64,000 nt of DNA from Kaistella gelatinilytica. GTDB lineage: Bacteria; Bacteroidota; Bacteroidia; Flavobacteriales; Weeksellaceae. Both the position numbers and the translations under genes were made by a program. The notes under the pieces are model-generated. The model was not told where the DNA came from and made no database searches. It was given only the letters and a program-made list of their open reading frames with translations. The stretch covers positions 1,054,001-1,118,000 of the forward strand of contig NZ_JADPVI010000001.1 in the NCBI RefSeq assembly GCF_015679325.1, read 5' to 3'. Positions 26,138 to 34,252 of this stretch are shown piece by piece; positions within the stretch are counted from its first letter, which is position 1, and every line of letters starts with the position of its first letter.

Positions 26138-26950
26138 TTAGTTTTTAATTAATTTCTGAAGCGGAAGTTTTGTTTTTTCAGATTTCAATTCTACATAATA
26201 TACTCCATTTTTTAAGTCAGAAATATTATATTTATCGGCTTTGCCCAGAGATTTTATAAATCTTCCTGTAGCATCATATAAAATTACTTCATAAACAAGT
26301 TCGTTATTAGCAATCGAAAAATTATTATTAGCAGGATTAGGATAAATTTGATTCGTCGATTTTGCACCATTTACATCTACCGTAGCCAATGAAGAAGGGG
26401 TCCATTTTAAAGTAATACCTGTGAAATTGTTATCTGAGGTAGGAGTTTGTGAATCTTGCGATGGTCCTTTCGTAAATGTAAAATATCGTGTTGCTGTATT
26501 TGAAGAGTGTCCCCAAGTTTCTTGAACTGCCACTCGATAAGTTCCGTCTGCAACTAATGTCCCATTGGAAGTACCGGATACATTTTTACCATCCCAAGTA
26601 AAACTTTTTGATAAAAATGATGTAAGGGTAGCTCCTGTTGTTGCATCTGTAATATTGCAACCAGTTGTGCCCAAAACAGCAGTTGGATCTACACAACCCG
26701 CAGCGGTTCCCCAAACTGGAAGATGGTCATCTGTATTTCCACCAACATATCTCATTTTGGTTTTCACAAATACTCCAGCAGAAGTTTCTACCCAGGCTGC
26801 AAGTACAAACCTTCCATCTGAAACATAATTTCCTGTTGTGTGTTTCGGAGTGGTGAAGGTAAAAGTAAGCGTACCCGCAGTTTGCGCAAATACGATAGAC
26901 GATAAGGATAATAGCAATAAAGCAAGTCCTTTAAAATAGTTTTTTTTCAT
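26138..26950 (-). CDS. DUF2271 protein with type IX secretion sorting tail
   Basis: 270 residues: signal peptide (1-22), DUF2271-like beta domain (about 25-165, with RFVLAAWVETSAGVFVKT and the late DGTYRVAVQETWGH), and a C-terminal type A sorting domain (about 200-270, starting QIYPNPANNNFSI and ending LPLQKLIKN). It is therefore expected on the cell surface or secreted through T9SS. Residues 102-111 read DATTGATLTS, which fits the D-x-x-(S/T)-G-A-T-x-(S/T) flavinylation consensus of ApbE substrates (NqrC/RnfG type). Thr108 is the candidate FMN site. ApbE is the next gene. Confidence 0.8.
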   Translation of the reverse strand: MKKNYFKGLALLLLSLSSIVFAQTAGTLTFTFTTPKHTTGNYVSDGRFVLAAWVETSAGVFVKTKMRYVGGNTDDHLPVWGTAAGCVDPTAVLGTTGCNITDATTGATLTSFLSKSFTWDGKNVSGTSNGTLVADGTYRVAVQETWGHSSNTATRYFTFTKGPSQDSQTPTSDNNFTGITLKWTPSSLATVDVNGAKSTNQIYPNPANNNFSIANNELVYEVILYDATGRFIKSLGKADKYNISDLKNGVYYVELKSEKTKLPLQKLIKN

Positions 26951-26974
26951 AATGATATTATTTAATTGTTATTT

Positions 26975-27523
26975 TTAGAAACTAAAATTCACCCAAATTT
27001 TGGAATTTTCTGTGATTTTTTGTTTTATTAAAGAAGGAATTTTAATGTTATAATCTTCTGGTTTAATGCCAAAAGTAGATACAATGAGTGTTTTTCCATT
27101 TTCTTTAGAAATCATTGCAGGAAATTTGATGTGTTTAGTAACACCGTGTAAAGAAAAATCGCCTTCTACATCATAAGATTTCTTGGTTGCATTTACTTTG
27201 GAAGCATCAAAATTTGCAATTTTACCAGAAAAAGTAGCTTTAGGAAATTTATCAGACTCTAAATAGTTTTCATTAAAATGTTCCTCCATCAAAGGGATTT
27301 TAAATTTAAAACTCTTGATTAATGCTTGTATTGCAACAGCGCCAGATTTACTATCCATTACCGCTGAAACTGAACTATTGGTAGCCGAAACCTCTTCTAA
27401 AGCACTTGCATTAGATGCTAAAAATTTTACTTGTCCGGATTTTGTAACTATTTTTTGCCCAAAAGTAAAATTGGTGGCTAAAATAATTGAGAACAGAAGG
27501 ATTATTTTGTTAAATATTTTCAT
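26975..27523 (-). CDS. YceI family periplasmic protein
   Basis: About 183 residues from the Met at 27523 (MKIFNKIILLFSIILATNFTFGQ); the in-frame ATG at 27574 adds 17 non-family residues. Mature motifs: TKSGQVKFLAS, the middle FKFKIPLMEEHFNENYLESDKFPKATF and the late GIKPEDYNIKIPSL. Placed between the cytochrome and the DUF2271 gene, it may carry a hydrophobic ligand such as a quinone for the redox module; this is inference. Confidence 0.85.
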   Translation of the reverse strand: MKIFNKIILLFSIILATNFTFGQKIVTKSGQVKFLASNASALEEVSATNSSVSAVMDSKSGAVAIQALIKSFKFKIPLMEEHFNENYLESDKFPKATFSGKIANFDASKVNATKKSYDVEGDFSLHGVTKHIKFPAMISKENGKTLIVSTFGIKPEDYNIKIPSLIKQKITENSKIWVNFSF

Positions 27524-27546
27524 TGTAATTGTTGTTAAATTGTTAT

Positions 27547-27873
27547 TTATTGTGGCGTTCCTGCATCTTTCCAAGATTGCACTGTTTGTATTGTTGTAGA
27601 AGATAAAGGTCCATTTGGTGGCATACTTCCACTATTTAAATCTTCTAAAATTAAATTAATGTTAGATTTTACATCGTCATAATTATCCAAGTAAGGAGAT
27701 TGTCCTCCATTTGGGGAATGACAACTGGTGCAATTAGCATTCATAATTGGTTTGATGCTATTGGTATAAGTAATATTTGCAACAGGTGGTCCTGAAATAT
27801 CTTCGTAGGTTCTGGTATCGCAAGAGTATAAAATTACAGTACAAACGATACAAGAAATGATTATTTTTTTCAT
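27547..27873 (-). CDS. monoheme c-type cytochrome lipoprotein
   Basis: 108 residues with lipobox LYSC near residue 18 and a single heme-attachment motif CTSCH (residues 48-52). A downstream SGSMPPNGP gives a plausible axial Met, and the terminal helix (IQTVQSWKDAGTP) is as in small class I cytochromes. Electron carrier anchored to a membrane facing the periplasm or surface. The gap to the YceI gene is 23 bp. Confidence 0.88.
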   Translation of the reverse strand: MKKIIISCIVCTVILYSCDTRTYEDISGPPVANITYTNSIKPIMNANCTSCHSPNGGQSPYLDNYDDVKSNINLILEDLNSGSMPPNGPLSSTTIQTVQSWKDAGTPQ

Positions 27874-27897
27874 TTTTTATTTAAATTTTATTGATTG

Positions 27898-28782
27898 TTA
27901 AAATACTCTGTACATGTTAAAACCAAAGAAGACACCTCCTTTACTAATGTCTCCAGAAGTATTGGTGAAATATCCTACATCATTCATTCTTTGGCTGTTA
28001 GAGAAAACAAGTTGGAAAATGTGACCACCGGTATCAATATCTAAACCTACAGAAACAGGGTTTTTATAAGTAGAGGAGCTTACTGGGTTTAATCGAAGTC
28101 CGTATTCGCCATTAATGCTCATTCTTTTGCTAATTTTCACTCTACCACCACCAGAAATTATTTGCATATCTTTAGATTCCATCGTTGGATCTATTAAATT
28201 TTTATGAACCCATATTCCTGCTAATTCTAAGGAAAATCGATCATTTAATTTTCTAGAAATTAATAATTGATTGGAGAAAGACAGCTTATCCTTAAACATA
28301 ATATTAGGATATACTGCTTGTTTCAAAGAAGTGTCCATATTTAAAGTATGATATCCTACCAAAGTTACCGGTGACCCTTCTTCTTTTTGGTTGATGATTC
28401 GGTATTTTACTGTTGCTTCATATAATTTCGGAGTTAATCTGGATGCTCCAAATGATAACCAATCAGTCATACCGTATATCATTCCTAATTTTGTTGTCGC
28501 CTTATCAAAACCAAAGAAATTATCAAAAAAGTTAACATCTTCTCCTCCTAAAGCTCCAAACCTGTGAGAAACTATAAGATAAAACTCTTTTTTTGCTGGC
28601 GTTTTGGTGGATTGCATATTAACTACCTGCAATGCTTTGAAAGCGTTCGAGGCGTCTACTGTAATTTTTTCATTGACATTTGCACTGTCCAAAGATTTCA
28701 TAAGATCATCCTTTTCTTGTGCAAAAGAAAATGCGAAAAATCCTAATAGCAAAAAGCTACAGCTTATTTTTTTTAAATTCAT
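27898..28782 (-). CDS. DUF5777-like outer-membrane beta-barrel
   Basis: 294 residues with signal peptide ending FSFAQEK. Features of the DUF5777 family: VSHRFG, the NFFGFDKATTKLGMIYGMTDWLSFGASR segment and repeated amphipathic strands. The C-terminus GGVFFGFNMYRVF ends in Phe, as outer-membrane barrels do. Probably an outer-membrane component of the redox module; function not known. Confidence 0.75.
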   Translation of the reverse strand: MNLKKISCSFLLLGFFAFSFAQEKDDLMKSLDSANVNEKITVDASNAFKALQVVNMQSTKTPAKKEFYLIVSHRFGALGGEDVNFFDNFFGFDKATTKLGMIYGMTDWLSFGASRLTPKLYEATVKYRIINQKEEGSPVTLVGYHTLNMDTSLKQAVYPNIMFKDKLSFSNQLLISRKLNDRFSLELAGIWVHKNLIDPTMESKDMQIISGGGRVKISKRMSINGEYGLRLNPVSSSTYKNPVSVGLDIDTGGHIFQLVFSNSQRMNDVGYFTNTSGDISKGGVFFGFNMYRVF

Positions 28783-28796
28783 AATTAATTATTTTT

Positions 28797-29180
28797 TTAT
28801 TTTACTACAGAACATTGGTCGATGTTTACAATTTCTAAAAGACTGTCATAGCCAACCAATCTGCCTTTTAAGGAAACTTTATCACCAATTTTTAAAGATT
28901 TTTCTGCTAAGGTGAAAATGCAATCTACTCCATCGAAAGAAATAGTAGATCCAACAATACTTGTAATTTTTCCATTTACAATCATGGCCTTACTTTGGTA
29001 TTTTTGGGTTGCCGCCGTTTCATTTTTTACAAATTCTGCTTTTAAACCCTCTGAAGTTGTTGTAAAATCTGCAGTTGCCGTTTCATAATTTTTTACTCCG
29101 TAATGATAGGAGAAGTAGTAATAAGCACCAAAAAGGGAGAATCCTAATAGGAGAATAGCGGTAATTATTTTCTTAAGCAT
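28797..29180 (-). CDS. membrane-anchored OB-fold protein (tRNA_anti-like)
   Basis: 127 residues: one N-terminal membrane segment (5-25), then a linker with KYQSKAMIVNGKI and a small OB-like beta domain (SISF/CIFTL/IGDKVSLKGRLVGYD). It resembles the tRNA_anti-like OB fold in Bacteroidota periplasmic proteins. Its role may be to assemble or stabilise neighbouring metalloproteins, by analogy with OB-fold heme chaperones; no such activity can be read from the sequence. Confidence 0.65.
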   Translation of the reverse strand: MLKKIITAILLLGFSLFGAYYYFSYHYGVKNYETATADFTTTSEGLKAEFVKNETAATQKYQSKAMIVNGKITSIVGSTISFDGVDCIFTLAEKSLKIGDKVSLKGRLVGYDSLLEIVNIDQCSVVK

Positions 29181-29258
29181 ATAGTTTGAATATTTGAAAT
29201 TTAATAGGTGATCTAATTATCTTTTTAATAAATTATGTGAAATAAGTTGATTGTAATT

Positions 29259-29687
29259 TTAAGAAAACACTCTTAACGTTGTTCCAGTGAGCGTAGTTTT
29301 GTAACTCGTCAAATTTTTACTTGCAGGACCATTTGTAACAGCACCATTACTGCTAAACTTTGCACCGTGATTTGGGCAAACAAAATCATTTTCAGACGCA
29401 TTGTAATTCACATTTGTTCCTTGATGCGTACAAGCTGCAGAAACTGCTAAAAAACTTCCGGTATTTGTTCTTGCGATTACAATTCCATTGCTGACCATAA
29501 AACCACCATTTGTAGCGAGACTTCCTGAAGATACATCTACATTAAAATCTACATTTGTGGGACTTGGAGTTACATTACCGTCTTCTTCTCGGCAACTGGT
29601 AACTAAACCTCCTGCAAAACATGCGGGTAAAACAACTGCGGCTGCAGCACCAACTCCGGCTAATTTGAAAAATTCTTGTCTTGTCAT
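29259..29687 (-). CDS. Rieske 2Fe-2S protein, periplasmic
   Basis: 142 residues with an N-terminal Tat-like/hydrophobic leader (FFKLAGVGAAAAVVLPACF, without a twin Arg) and a possible lipobox LVTSC. The Rieske ligands are complete: CTHQG (C, H) and CPNHGAKF (C, H). The cysteine after CTHxG that forms the disulfide in high-potential Rieske proteins is Thr here. Electron-transfer subunit of the module, located outside the cytoplasm. Confidence 0.88.
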   Translation of the reverse strand: MTRQEFFKLAGVGAAAAVVLPACFAGGLVTSCREEDGNVTPSPTNVDFNVDVSSGSLATNGGFMVSNGIVIARTNTGSFLAVSAACTHQGTNVNYNASENDFVCPNHGAKFSSNGAVTNGPASKNLTSYKTTLTGTTLRVFS

Positions 29688-29824
29688 AGTATAAATTTTA
29701 ATTTTAACTAAAATGATTTATACTACTATAACACTTGAATCAACAAGCACCCTACCTAAAAAAGTAAAAATTTAAGCTAAAATGTAAAATGTATTGAAAA
29801 TCAGAGAGATAATAAGTTGGGTAA

Positions 29825-32353
29825 TTAGAAACTTACCCGGAAAGCGGCATTAATAGTTCTGGAAAGACCGAAAGATTTTACTTGTTCTATTTCGGTACTT
29901 TCTTGGTTTATTTTGTAATATTCATTGATTTCATTTTTTCTATTAAATATATTTAATAGAGAAACATTGAAATAATAATCCCAATTGTGATTTGTTTTGA
30001 AATGGTAGGAAACAGAAGCATCTACTTGAAAATACTGTTCGAGTGGTTTCCCATTTGGAAGCGCAAAATTTAAAACTGGATTATCAGGATCAGAAAAATT
30101 GATGTTATTATCTCTCAATTCTGTTTCGGGTTTCCCAGAATGCCATTTGGATCCCAAAGCAAATTTGTATCTCTTTTTTTCGAAGTTGCACCCCAAAGCG
30201 AATAGATGATTGATTTGAAAATTATTTTCAAAAACGGAAGGAGTCAACGCAGGAAAATTATATTTGCTTTGCCCAAAATTATAATGGCTCCAAATCAAAA
30301 AATAGTTTATTTTTTTTTGTGCCAATAATTCAATTCCTTTTACATTATAATTGCCCGAAGTTTGCACATATTGAAATTGATTCTGAAAACCTTGGCTACT
30401 TGTAGTTATTCCAGATACTTTTTTATAATAGGTTTCAGCAGTGATCAACCAATTGTTTTGCTTATAATCTAAACCCAGAGAAATCTGCCTGCTTCTTTGC
30501 ACAGGAATGTCGGAATTGTTTGCCAAAATCCACCATCTGTTTTCCACTCCAAAAAAATCATTTTGCCGTTCGATTTGTTGAGAAATAATTTGGCTTTTCA
30601 TTTCTCCCAAAAATATAAGATCAAGGTTTTTGTTAATTTCATAATTTAATTGAAATCTTGGTTCCACCATTATTTTCCGAAATGTTGTAATATAATTTCC
30701 TCGTATTCCTGCAGAAGCATTAAATTTTGAAGTACTATCGTTCAACTTCGCTTCAGCAAAAATTGCGTGTTCTGTGAGGTTACTATTTGATTTTTCAAAT
30801 GAAGAAACAGACTTATCTTCCGCTACATTTCGCACCGCAATTTTATTTAATTGATAACCAAATTTAAGCGCATATTTTTTATTTAATTGATAATGATGGT
30901 CTATCTTTAGACTTTGATCATTTACCTTATTTTCTTTGGTATTGTAACTGGAGAGATCAAATATATTTTCTATTTTAGAATCTAATTCATAAACTGAGTT
31001 TGATAATTGTATGGTAGAACTATTTTTTGAATTCCAAACGCTTTTCCAAGTTGCATTTAGACCTAAATTTTTTTGGTAAATTGTATTTTTTAATAGATTA
31101 TCTTCATCTCCGTCTTCATCCGCTTCAGAAGCATTCACTTTGTCATTGATGTTGATAAAATCAAAAATTAAGAGGTTTTTTGCACCAATTTTTTGCACCA
31201 ATTTGGTAGAAATGTCATAAAACCGAAAATCTTTATTTACAGAATATTCTACATTTTCATTCGTATTTAAATTTAGAATAGAGGTGTTTTGAAATGTTTT
31301 CTGAAAATATTTATTAAAAGTAGGAGTGCTTAAAAATTCAGTAAAAGATTTTCTTGCGGCAACTTCTATAAAACTATTTTTTGTAATATTTACCTTAGCA
31401 TAAATATCTGCATTCAACATATTGAGGCCGAAACTGTATTTGTTTTTAGCAGAAAAATTAGCATCTGTAGAAATATCTACCACACTAGAAACTCCATCTC
31501 CAAAAAAAGCCGGACTGCCATTTTTAAAAATTTTAATATAATTAGATAAATAGGGATTTATGGTAGAAATTTGTCCAAAAAAATGTCCTGTTTGGTAGAG
31601 TTTAATACCATTCCACAAAATAAGATTTTGATCATTGGTACCACTTCTCACATTGATACTGGAGAGACTTTCTTTTGCACTTGTAATTCCCGGTAGAAAG
31701 AGTGTCGTTTGCAAAACATCTGGTTCTATCAATCCAGGAATGATTCCACCTTTTTTAGGCGAAATTCCGTAAGAACCATCTTTGTTTTTTGAAATACTAT
31801 TTGAAATATACTGTTGTATAAAGACTTCATCAATTTTTTTTATCTTTTCATCTAAAATATAGATGTTTTTTTCAGCATTATTTTTTTCAATTGCTGATAC
31901 TTGTAGTGTAATAAATTCTGGACTTTCAATTTTGTATCCAACTGGTCTACTAACCATTATATCAAAAAAACCATTTTTATCTGCACTTGTTTTTTCGCCA
32001 TTTTCTAATATGATAGTTGCGCCTGCAATTGGTGTATTATCTTTCTTATCGATGATTGTTCCAGAAATTCTAATTTTTTTTTCCGGTTGATGAATAGAAA
32101 ATATATTTTCACTTATTTTTTCAAAAACCAGATGCGTATTTTCTTCTAAATAAAATATTTTATCGCTTACATTAAGATTTTTATCTGGTGCAGAAATAGA
32201 AATGTTTTTCAAATCACGCTCCAAAAAATTAAATGATATTTGATGCTGATTTTCAAGGGATTTTAAAACTTTTTTTATTGGAATTTGTGCATAAAAAATA
32301 CATCCAAAAAAAATCAAAAAAAGTAAGGCGATAATTTTCCGAAATCCTACCAT
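29825..32353 (-). CDS. TonB-dependent receptor/transducer with STN domain
   Basis: 842 residues: signal peptide, STN (secretin/TonB short N-terminal) domain about 25-90 (KSLENQHQISFNFLERDLKN), carboxypeptidase-regulatory-like domain about 93-180 (RISGTIIDKKDNTPIAGATI), plug with INVRSGTNDQN and a large outer-membrane barrel ending INAAFRVSF. The STN domain and the next genes upstream (FecR, ECF sigma) make it a cell-surface signalling transducer. It begins immediately after the FecR stop. The ligand is unknown; no siderophore-specific feature was seen. Confidence 0.88.
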   Translation of the reverse strand: MVGFRKIIALLFLIFFGCIFYAQIPIKKVLKSLENQHQISFNFLERDLKNISISAPDKNLNVSDKIFYLEENTHLVFEKISENIFSIHQPEKKIRISGTIIDKKDNTPIAGATIILENGEKTSADKNGFFDIMVSRPVGYKIESPEFITLQVSAIEKNNAEKNIYILDEKIKKIDEVFIQQYISNSISKNKDGSYGISPKKGGIIPGLIEPDVLQTTLFLPGITSAKESLSSINVRSGTNDQNLILWNGIKLYQTGHFFGQISTINPYLSNYIKIFKNGSPAFFGDGVSSVVDISTDANFSAKNKYSFGLNMLNADIYAKVNITKNSFIEVAARKSFTEFLSTPTFNKYFQKTFQNTSILNLNTNENVEYSVNKDFRFYDISTKLVQKIGAKNLLIFDFININDKVNASEADEDGDEDNLLKNTIYQKNLGLNATWKSVWNSKNSSTIQLSNSVYELDSKIENIFDLSSYNTKENKVNDQSLKIDHHYQLNKKYALKFGYQLNKIAVRNVAEDKSVSSFEKSNSNLTEHAIFAEAKLNDSTSKFNASAGIRGNYITTFRKIMVEPRFQLNYEINKNLDLIFLGEMKSQIISQQIERQNDFFGVENRWWILANNSDIPVQRSRQISLGLDYKQNNWLITAETYYKKVSGITTSSQGFQNQFQYVQTSGNYNVKGIELLAQKKINYFLIWSHYNFGQSKYNFPALTPSVFENNFQINHLFALGCNFEKKRYKFALGSKWHSGKPETELRDNNINFSDPDNPVLNFALPNGKPLEQYFQVDASVSYHFKTNHNWDYYFNVSLLNIFNRKNEINEYYKINQESTEIEQVKSFGLSRTINAAFRVSF

Positions 32354-33250
32354 TTATTTTTTATCAATAAAGAGAATTTTTCCTGCACTTTTTCTATACT
32401 CTAAATGATAGGTTTTTGAAATGATAGAAAGTGCCATTTCTAAATTATCGTTTGGTAATTTCCCTGTGAACAATTCTTGCGAATTTGATTTTGAAACCAT
32501 TTTGAGGTGATACACTTTTTCCAATTGAGATAAAATAGTTGATAATTTTTCATCTTTAAAGTCTAAAGAAATTACTTGTTCATATGGATTTTCTGCATTT
32601 GCATAGGAATCTTTTTCTATCCCATTTTCAAATTTCACGCGCATTCCTTTGGTTAGAAAAACTTCCTTATTTTTATAATTCACTTTCACTTTTCCTTCAA
32701 AACAAACAACATTAAAATTATTTTCTGCAGCTTGCACTTCAAACTTTGTTCCCAAAACGGTCACGTTTCCCAAATCTGTAGAAACTGTAAATTTTTTGCC
32801 TTTTGATACATGAAAATAGGCAATTCCTTCCAAATGAATTTTTCTATTAAATAACCATCGAAAATTATTATAATGGGCAATAGAATTATTATTTAAAATC
32901 ACTTTAGAATAATCTGGTAATAAAAATGTTTTGCTTGTCAACTGATCTGTAACTACTTTTTTTGAAGACAATAGATTTGCAGCAATAAAAGTAAGGGTAA
33001 AAATGGCAATAAAAATTGCAGCCATTTTATAAAAATTTGTAAATAAATTTATTTTCTTTTGATCAAGTTTTTTTGCATTTAATATGTTCGTTAAAATTTG
33101 ATTTTCATCAAAATCTTGTACAGATAAATTTTTAGAATAATTTCTTATTTTCTCGTAGATTTCATAATCTGGATCAGCTTTAAATAACTCTAACTCTTCC
33201 TGAGAAAGTTCGTTATTAAGCCATTTTGCCAAAAAGTGTTCTTTTTCCAT
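32354..33250 (-). CDS. FecR family anti-sigma factor
   Basis: 298 residues: cytoplasmic N-terminus (FLAKWLNNELSQEELELF, typical of the anti-sigma domain), one membrane helix about 73-92, and a periplasmic FecR domain with WLFNRKIHLEGIAYFHV and LGTKFEVQA. The C-terminal part (LSTILSQLEKVYHLKM) resembles an STN-contact region. Stop abuts the TonB receptor start, so the two are translationally coupled. Confidence 0.9.
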   Translation of the reverse strand: MEKEHFLAKWLNNELSQEELELFKADPDYEIYEKIRNYSKNLSVQDFDENQILTNILNAKKLDQKKINLFTNFYKMAAIFIAIFTLTFIAANLLSSKKVVTDQLTSKTFLLPDYSKVILNNNSIAHYNNFRWLFNRKIHLEGIAYFHVSKGKKFTVSTDLGNVTVLGTKFEVQAAENNFNVVCFEGKVKVNYKNKEVFLTKGMRVKFENGIEKDSYANAENPYEQVISLDFKDEKLSTILSQLEKVYHLKMVSKSNSQELFTGKLPNDNLEMALSIISKTYHLEYRKSAGKILFIDKK

Positions 33251-33301
33251 TGATTTAGCATTTGTGAATATAGAACAATCTAACTTACTTTTTACCCTAC
33301 C

Positions 33302-33835
33302 TTATATTTTTTCAACTATTTTTCTTAAGTCCAAAAGAGCGAGGTGTATTCTTTTTTCAACCGCTTTTACACTTATTTGCAGTTCTTTTGCAATTTCGCT
33401 GTATTTTTTTCCATCAATTCTATGTAATAAAAATGCAACTCTCTGTTTTTCAGGTAAATTTTCAATGGCTTGGTATAGTTTATTTTTAAATTCTTGTTCT
33501 TCTAAAAGAAACTGCGGATTCTCACTATTTCTATCAATTGTGGCATTATTTTTCTCGTAATTTAAAATTACATTTTTATGAGAGATAACGTTTAGAGATG
33601 AGTTGATTGCTATCGTGTAGATATAAGATTTCGCTTTTAATAAAGGAACATCGCTGCAATTTTGCCAAAGTTTAATAAAAACATTTTGTACAACATCTTC
33701 CGCATCTGTTTGGTTGCCAAAACGGTAAAGTAAATAATTTCGCAGAGGTTTTATATGTTTTTTAAAAAAATCGCTAAAAACGATTTCATTACATATATTA
33801 TTGATAATTTCCTTATCCATTTGCTTTTCTGTCAA
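33302..33835 (-). CDS. ECF RNA polymerase sigma factor
   Basis: 177 residues: region 2 with DAEDVVQNVFIKLW and region 4 with LPEKQRVAFLLHRIDGKKYSEIAKEL followed by the HTH SVKAVEKRI. Start at 33835 or five codons later. It is the first gene of the island's right-hand module and presumably drives it after a signal through the TonB transducer and FecR. Confidence 0.9.
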   Translation of the reverse strand: MTEKQMDKEIINNICNEIVFSDFFKKHIKPLRNYLLYRFGNQTDAEDVVQNVFIKLWQNCSDVPLLKAKSYIYTIAINSSLNVISHKNVILNYEKNNATIDRNSENPQFLLEEQEFKNKLYQAIENLPEKQRVAFLLHRIDGKKYSEIAKELQISVKAVEKRIHLALLDLRKIVEKI

Positions 33836-33843
33836 TAAAAAAT

Positions 33844-33874
33844 CAAATTTATAATAATCTTAGTGCAAAAACAA
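33844..33874 (-). promoter_or_regulatory. candidate promoter of the ECF sigma gene
   Basis: On the minus strand TAAATTTG (33844-33851) fits the -7 element, with a TTG at 33872-33874 20 bp upstream as a weak -33 partner. It lies just upstream of the sigma gene. Confidence 0.4.
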
Positions 33875-34019
33875 TGATTTATTTCCCGTTTTTTTGAAAA
33901 TAATATAAAGCAAGAAGTAATGGTAATAATGCAATTAATTGCTTTTGAAATTATAGCTTCCATCTAAAACTTAATTAAAATGCGGACAAATTGCGGACAG
34001 ATTACAACCCTTAAAAATA

Positions 34020-34054
34020 CAAAACGCTGCTAATCAACAGATTAACAGCGTTTA
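34020..34054 (-). terminator. terminator after tRNA-Leu
   Basis: AAACGCTG / CAGCGTTT stem (8 bp) with a 16-nt loop and TTTTGTATTTTT on the minus strand, just downstream of the tRNA-Leu 3' end. Confidence 0.7.
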
Positions 34055-34057
34055 TAG

Positions 34058-34139
34058 TACCCGGTGCCGGAATCGAACCGGCACATCTTGCGATACTAGA
34101 GTTTGAGTCTAGCGCGTCTACCAATTCCGCCAACCGGGC
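34058..34139 (-). tRNA. tRNA-Leu (anticodon CAA)
   Basis: Reverse-complement reads GCCCGGTTGGCGGAATTGGT and folds as a leucine tRNA: acceptor GCCCGGT/ACCGGGT, anticodon stem CTAGA/TCTAG with loop CTCAAAC (anticodon CAA), short variable arm, and T arm TGCCGGTTCGATTCCGGCA. CCA is not encoded. Its 3' end, GTACCCGGTGCCGG on the plus strand, is duplicated at 19970-19983. Confidence 0.95.
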
Positions 34140-34252
34140 TTTTTAAATTGGTGTGCAAATATAGAATTATTTTTTATTTAAGGAAAATTATTTTAACAAA
34201 TTTTCTCTGTTTAAAAGGTTTTTCGACGGAAAATATTTTAACTGATTGATTA

